NCBI RefSeq assembly: GCF_003286085.1
Contig: NW_020825289.1
Location: forward strand, 4,278,001-4,342,000
DNA from: Drosophila persimilis
Taxonomy: Eukaryota; Arthropoda; Insecta; Diptera; Drosophilidae
Direction of reading: 5' to 3'
DNA: 64,000 nt
Shown: piece after piece, positions 58,611 to 64,000 of the stretch
How the letters are laid out: every line of letters starts with the position of its first letter
Numbering within the stretch: the stretch's first letter is position 1
Notes under the pieces: model-generated
Seen by the model: only the letters and a program-made list of their open reading frames with translations
Told to the model about the DNA's origin: nothing
Databases searched by the model: none
Program-made: the position numbers and the translations under genes

Positions 58611-58642
58611 GGTGTGGTGTGGTGTGGTGTGGTGTGGTGTGG
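58611..58642. repeat. (GGTGT)n tandem repeat
   Basis: Six perfect 5-nt units. A related GTTGTGTTGTGTT run lies at 58,438-58,462. Confidence 0.9.
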
Positions 58643-60264
58643 CCACCTTGTGGACACTGTCGGATTCGATTTGTGCATATTATTTACGAGGCATTCGGAT
58701 CGTCTCAAAGGGTCAGCCCCAGCGGCCGATCTTTTGCGATCTTCTGCGGTCTGAGAGTCCGTTTCTCGAGTGTTAATTGCAGTTCAAAACAGTTGCCAAC
58801 TGTTTGGTCTTGGCGCATTTATCAAAACCTAATGTCCAAGCTATTTGGGTGTTCATAAAACGCTGGCCTTATTACCATGCTAAAAAGTACATTTGGCCCC
58901 CCGGTAGCCACTGAAGCAGTACGACCACCAGACGGCGGCTTTCGGCTTACGGCTTACGGCTTTACGGTTTACGTCTTCATGCTACGTCGTCCCGTTTGCG
59001 GAGGTCGCTAGCCATTTCAGCAGCTAGGGTCGTCCCGTCCCGTCCATAAATGGCTTTTGTTGTTGTACTCGCGTGTTAGCTTGGCCAAATGTCTTTGGCT
59101 CTGCCACTGCCTCTACCTCTGAGTCGGCGGTGTCTTTCTTTCTTATTTCGATCATTTTGCAACTGAACTGTGCTAATTGTTTGGCACTCAGGTTCGACGA
59201 GCAGTGGCAGAGTCGTACATGGCTAATCGTGCCATATAAAATGCGGGCACGTAGCTCCAATTTCTTGTAGCTTAGCACTACTTAGCTGTGGGCACGGGGC
59301 AGCACTAGGCAAACACCCACAGCAATTGACCTTATCGATGGAGGGAGGTGAACCACTATGCACGGCGCGAAGTGATCGATTCGTCTTGAGGATGGCAAGA
59401 TTTACCATAATTGCGTATTGAATTTGTTTATGGATGTTGATTAATGGCAACAGTACTAATAAGTGCTTATGTGTAATTAAATGACACAGTGAAGAAAAAA
59501 AGTACTAATTGATTGTGGCTGTATTATGTTTATATATATTTATATTTTTTTTTTAAGATCTCTAACTCATTTACTTTTATTCTAATTAATGGGATCTTAG
59601 TAGTCCTACTTTTACTCTTCTTTTCTCCCTGTGTACCTTTTCATAGTAGTGGTAGTGTCCGAGTACTCGTACAAATCATCGCTGCCAACAACATAATTAT
59701 TGGTATGTCACATTCTAGCTGTGGACCATCCATTCCATTGCTGTGAAGAGGCCGGACTTTGACTTCGACTCGAAAGCCAACGCATATACTTGAGTCCAAG
59801 AGCAGACCAAATACACTGGCATTGTTTTTGGACGGTATGGTACACCTGGGCTGAAGCTGCGGCCGAGGCTCCGCTTTACCTTGGGAAAATCCGCGCAGTC
59901 ATCGACGGAGGGGTCCAAGACCAAATCCGAATTCGAATTCATCAGCTGGAGCTGGAGCTTGTGCTGCAGCAGAGCCGAGCTTGGGAGCGGAGCCGAGCTT
60001 GGAGGCAGAGGCAGCGCCGCTTTACTCTCACTCTCTTGCGGTTTTCGCTTTTGCTTTCGATGGTAGGTTGCGTGCATTTTGCACATGGAACATGGCCGAA
60101 GAGCAGAGAGAAGAGAGAGAGCTTTGCTTTGGTTACAGTTTTTGTTTTGTCAAATTGTTGTTGGGTCTTCTGCCGCTGCTGCTGTCGCTGTCTCGGCTGC
60201 TGTCGACGCTGACGCTGGCGCTGGAGTTGGAGTCTCAGAGACCGAGACCGAGACCGAGACCCAT

Positions 60265-60272
60265 TCAAAATA
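60265..60272 (+). promoter_or_regulatory. TATA box of the W/K-repeat gene
   Basis: TATAAATA lies 122 nt before the ATG. Transcription would start near 60,296, giving a 5' UTR of about 90 nt. No strong initiator is visible at that spacing, so the start is approximate. Confidence 0.55.
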
Positions 60273-60386
60273 TAAATAGATGTGCATGTAGGGAAATGCG
60301 AATATTGTTCATAGAAGACCTCATCGGAGGCACACATCAGCTCCCTTTTGTTTTGACGCGCTGTTGGTGGTACAGGGATACCAAGC

Positions 60387-61836
60387 ATGAGATCCCTCAG
60401 TTTATTGGTTAGTGTTTCTGCCAGTGCCCGCCCCAAAAAAATAATCAATCCAATGTGCTCCCCTGTGAATCCTTGATGATTGTGGAAAAATCATTGCTAA
60501 AGAACTGCATGATAATGAAACAGTTGAAGTGAAAACCCTAGTGCTAAAAATACCCACAAATAAACTACAAACAAATGTTGAAATTATCATGAGAAATACA
60601 GTGAACTCTTTGTATAGCAAATCGGTGTAAACGAACATCAAGTAACCCTCCCAACCATTTGCCTTCCCCCAGCTACTCGGCGCCAGCTGCGCGCTTGTCA
60701 TAAGCTTCGCCTTTGCCCATCCCCCCGAGGGAGTGTGGAAGAAGAAGCTCTCGTGGAAAGAGGACTGGGTTCAGGTGTGGAAAACCATCAAGAAGGAGGC
60801 ATGGGAAACGAAGTGGAAAAAGGTTTCCGTGCCAATTTGGAAGGAAGTTAAGGTAGGGCTCAAGGACACTCAACCCACAGATTGCAGATGATAATCGCAA
60901 ACTATCCGAACCGTAGGTACCCGTTTGGAAGGAAGAGAAGGTGCCAGATTGGAAAATAGTGAAAAAGCCCAAGTTGGAGGAGAGGGAAGTACCTGCCTGG
61001 AAGGAGGTCAAGGTGGCCGAATGGAAGAAGATCACTAAGCCAATTTGGGTGCCCACCAAGGTGGCCGTGTGGAAAGAAATCCAGGTCCCCGTTTGGAAGG
61101 AAGTTCAGGTCCCATTCTGGAAAGAGATCCAAGTGCCTGTTTGGAAAGAAGTACAGGTGGCAGACTGGAAGCAAATGTTCGAGCCTCAGTGGGTAAGTTC
61201 AGCTCTACTTCCGGTGGACGAGATTGGACCAGATAATTAACCTGAACTCTGCTCAGGTGAAAATGGGCATTCCCGGCGAGAAGTTCCTGGGCAAGGATCA
61301 CGAGGGCTGGGAATACACTAGCCACGATCTGTGGCGGAAGAAACTCGTCTGGAAACCCGTGTGGAAAAAGGTGTGGCGCACCGAGAAGAAACAGGAGTGG
61401 AAAACCGAGAAGAAGGAGGAGTGGCGCACCGAAAAGAAACAGGAATGGAAAACCGAGAAAGTCCAGGAGTGGAAACAGGACAAGAAGCTGGAGTGGAAGG
61501 ATGAATGGATTCAGGTTGGTCCCCCATTACTCCCTATACCCATTAAGTTCAACGATTAGCTGTGTGTTTTTCTTTGCTCAGGTCTGGAAGACAGTGAAGA
61601 AGCAGATCTGGATCAAGGAGAAGCGTGAGACTTGGATCGAGGAGAAGGTGCAGATCTGGCGCACCGAGAAGCGTCAGGTCTGGGCAACCGAGAAGCGGCA
61701 GGCGTGGAAGGACGAATGGCAGTCGGTGAACGTGCCCGTCGTCAAGGAGGTGAAGGTTCAGGAGTGGAAAAAGGTGTGGAAGCCCGTTTGGGAAAAGGTC
61801 TGGGTGCCAGCCCCCCATGGTCACGGATGGGACTGA
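60387..61836 (+). CDS. Secreted tryptophan/lysine octad-repeat protein
   Basis: Five exons (60,387-60,407; 60,673-60,852; 60,917-61,192; 61,257-61,514; 61,582-61,836), every intron in phase 0, give 329 residues. The first exon encodes only seven residues (MRSLSLL). With exon 2 it forms a signal peptide ending ..VISFAFA before HPPEG. The mature chain has about 41 Trp and very many Lys. The first half repeats an 8-residue unit of the type VPVWKE(V/I)Q; the second half repeats WKTEKK(E/Q)E, also 8 residues. Tryptophans therefore recur every 8 positions, and in an extended strand they would all face one side. No cysteines remain after the signal and no known domain is visible. I do not recognise a named gene. 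A structural matrix, cuticle or eggshell-type role is inference from composition, secretion and TATA promoter. Confidence 0.9.
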
Positions 61837-62200
61837 GTCGATCTGCGGGATGGGTTCTCTGGTTTAGCCGCAAGCTATGCGACAGCACTGATATCTAATA
61901 ACTGATCCATGTCGCCCTTCTTCACTCTCTGTTCATCCATCCTCCCTCCACAGAACACCATTGTGTACAACCGACATTGTTGAAATTGTTAAATAGATTT
62001 AAACTCGTAAGGCATTCCCCCACTCCATCATGTTGTATAAAACATTTCATTATTATTTCAGTTTTCGATATTTGTTTAACTCTTCCGTCCACTCTTTCTT
62101 CCTCTCTCTCTCTCTCTCGCTACCTTTGTGTATATCTTCTTCTCTCTTCCTCAAGTGTACAAATTAGTCATGCGCGCGATTTTGTCTTTAAGTTATACAA

Positions 62201-62206
62201 AATAAA
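62201..62206 (+). terminator. Poly(A) signal of the W/K-repeat gene
   Basis: AATAAA 365 nt after the stop, in an AT-rich stretch. Confidence 0.55.
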
Positions 62207-64000
62207 ATCAAAATTCAATGAAACAACGAACAAATGTATACAAATTTTGGTATTTTCTACATATGTGTTTGTGTGTGTGTGTGTTTGTGTGAAATCTGGA
62301 AACTATCCACAAACGCAATTGCCTTGTAAATATGTACTTAAACATAATTATAATCCACATTAAGCCCACACAAGAAAACACTTCATGTAAAACTGAAACG
62401 AAAAATTAAAATTATTAAAAAAAATAATAAACATAAAAATTAAATGCTTTTAATTACGGTTTAGCGTAAATAACGAACTTAACGCATCCCCAGACACATT
62501 TCATATCTCTCGGGCCTCTCGGAGGGTGATGGCTACGACTACGAGGAGTCGTGTACTTTCATTGGTCAGCTGGGGATGATGAAATTTTCGTGTTTTCGGG
62601 GCTTTTTCGATGCCCAACAAACGGCAAAGATGCAACTCATAAAATTTCAATCGCAGCCCACGATTTGCGGAAGTTAGATAACAGCCGAAAAAGGCGAAAA
62701 GTCCACAGTTGAAGAAGTCATCGTCGTAGCGGCGATCGGTTCAATTCAGCTGGAATTGGAAAAAAGGTCTCGTCTGAAGATGAGAGAGGCCATGAGCCAA
62801 AGTCAAAAACTGCAACATGTTGTGGCATCAGCATCGTGATGATGTTACTGATGATGATGATGATGATGAAGATGATGCTAAGACTGTCAATGATCGTGAT
62901 GATGATGATGGCTCTTGGCATTTGCCGCTTGCTAGATGCCAAATAAATCTCAAGGAAGCATCTCCCCTGCAGATAAGCAGCAACAATACCGTTTCCACTT
63001 CCTGTTACCAAGTTGAAGTTGAATGCAGCTGCCTCGTGTCTGCCTGCCAGACAGCCTGTGGTGCCGTGGTGCTGTGGTGCTGATGTCTAACAGCCTTACA
63101 ATTCCAAGTCAGTCGGTCGCGTCGCCTGTTCGGTTGCAACATGTTGCTTTAATTGACTTGCCACCCGCCTGCCCCTCTCCCTCTGCCTGGCTTGCAGTGT
63201 GTCTGTGTGCCAGCAGCAAAACCCACATAAGGTTAGCCGAGGAAGCCAACTGCTGCACTGGTTGCAGTTGCAATTCGAGCCCCAAAAGCGGTGCTGGCGC
63301 TTATTAGGTAACCGCCGCCAAAAGTTCGAGTTCAAGCAAACATTCCATTGGGAAAATTTAGGCGGTAGTTGCCGAGTTTTCTGCAGCCGCTGCCGATTCC
63401 CTCACGTTATCTTAATGATGTTGCCGAATCTTTTCCTTGGCAAATCTACAATTGATGTGGCAGACAAATGGGCATTTGGGGGCGTCTCTGAAAGGGAAAT
63501 CGCTTCATCGGGATAAAGATTAGCTCGGAAATAGGCGGTTTTTAGTGGAAAACCTTGTTGAGTTTCAATGCAAGCGATTTCCTTAATGTTTTCCCAAATT
63601 TCCATAAGCTCTTTCGAGCTGAACAATTAGCCGCTAATTCAGCCAAGGTCTGTGTCAAACTTCTTTAGATACATATACAACAATGTAAATCCAGTCGATT
63701 TCCAAAACATTTTCAACGTGTTGCAATCCAAAATCTCTGCCATCTTTTGTTTTCCCTTTTGACACGGTATTTTGTCACATTTTCAATTTGTTATTAATAC
63801 GGTCTTTCGGACCAGATCGAGAGTCCGCTCTTCGTTTGATTGCAATTGCCCGACATGGCGTATGCGCAATGTGGATGCTTGACGGAGGCCCGAATTGCAT
63901 TCCGTTTTTATATAACCAACAGGCAAGTGTCATGCGAAACTGAGATTTACCAACAACAGCAACAACAATAGCAGCAATAGCAACGAACACTTAACGCATT
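62207..64000. other. Non-coding right end of the window
   Basis: No gene is recognised. It contains a (GT)n run near 62,268-62,290 and a (GAT)n run near 62,851-62,876. Confidence 0.5.
62851..62876. repeat. (GAT)n microsatellite
   Basis: About eight GAT units with one GAA interruption; more GAT words follow at 62,895-62,910. Confidence 0.9.

Larger units (their letters stand above)
52271..60264. other. Eight-kilobase non-coding interval
   Basis: No gene is recognised on either strand. Frames are short and several are driven by simple repeats. The AT-rich stretch at 54,480-54,700 and the many short tandem repeats (listed separately) are the main content. Scattered TATCGAT words (for example near 59,334) are DRE-like but isolated. 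Confidence 0.55.

Overview
This is a eukaryotic window, and almost certainly a Drosophila chromosome. It encodes recognisable fly genes with short introns (about 54-75 nt), fly core-promoter motifs (Motif 1 / M1BP GGTCACACT, TATA and Inr), abundant microsatellites and a DINE-1/INE-1-type repeat. The gene set (Br140, Incenp) suggests Muller element C. The wording of the DINE-like repeat and the microsatellite density fit the obscura group, but I hold that only loosely. No CRISPR arrays, operons, tRNAs or rRNAs are visible.

Layout. 1-8,307 is non-coding with one degenerate DINE-like fragment. 8,308-10,443 (-) is a single-exon secreted protein with repeated TPEV..AREEHLKQFNEA motifs, probably cuticular. 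10.6-15.7 kb is non-coding. 15,710-20,273 (-) is Br140 (BRPF family: zinc finger, PHD-knuckle-PHD, bromodomain, PWWP), four coding exons. 20.5-32.5 kb is a duplicated, repeat-rich block holding two complete six-exon copies of Incenp (22,615-25,168 and 29,609-32,161, both +, 744 aa each). Around them lie a pair of about 0.5-0.65 kb direct repeats, an orphan gene fragment, a DINE-1-like element and a degenerate inverted copy of the Br140 upstream region. 33.8-51.9 kb holds a long + strand gene with a probable non-coding first exon, a 10 kb intron and a mucin-like/SEA/EGF/single-pass membrane protein. 52.3-60.3 kb is non-coding. 60,387-61,836 (+) is a five-exon secreted protein extremely rich in tryptophan and lysine, built from 8-residue repeats. 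61.9-64 kb is non-coding.

Functional links. Br140 (scaffold of a histone acetyltransferase complex) and Incenp (scaffold of the chromosomal passenger complex) are housekeeping chromatin genes on opposite strands. Their 5' ends carry the same promoter cassette of GGTATATTT words followed by Motif 1. The two outer secreted genes (TPEV-repeat and W/K-repeat) look like extracellular-matrix or cuticle products with TATA-type promoters.

The most interesting part is the Incenp duplication. Both copies are intact. Divergence is uneven along the gene, and exons 3-5 differ by eight replacement and no silent changes. Two further replacements fall in the N-terminal helix that targets the passenger complex. 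Second is the W/K protein, with about 41 tryptophans in 329 residues.
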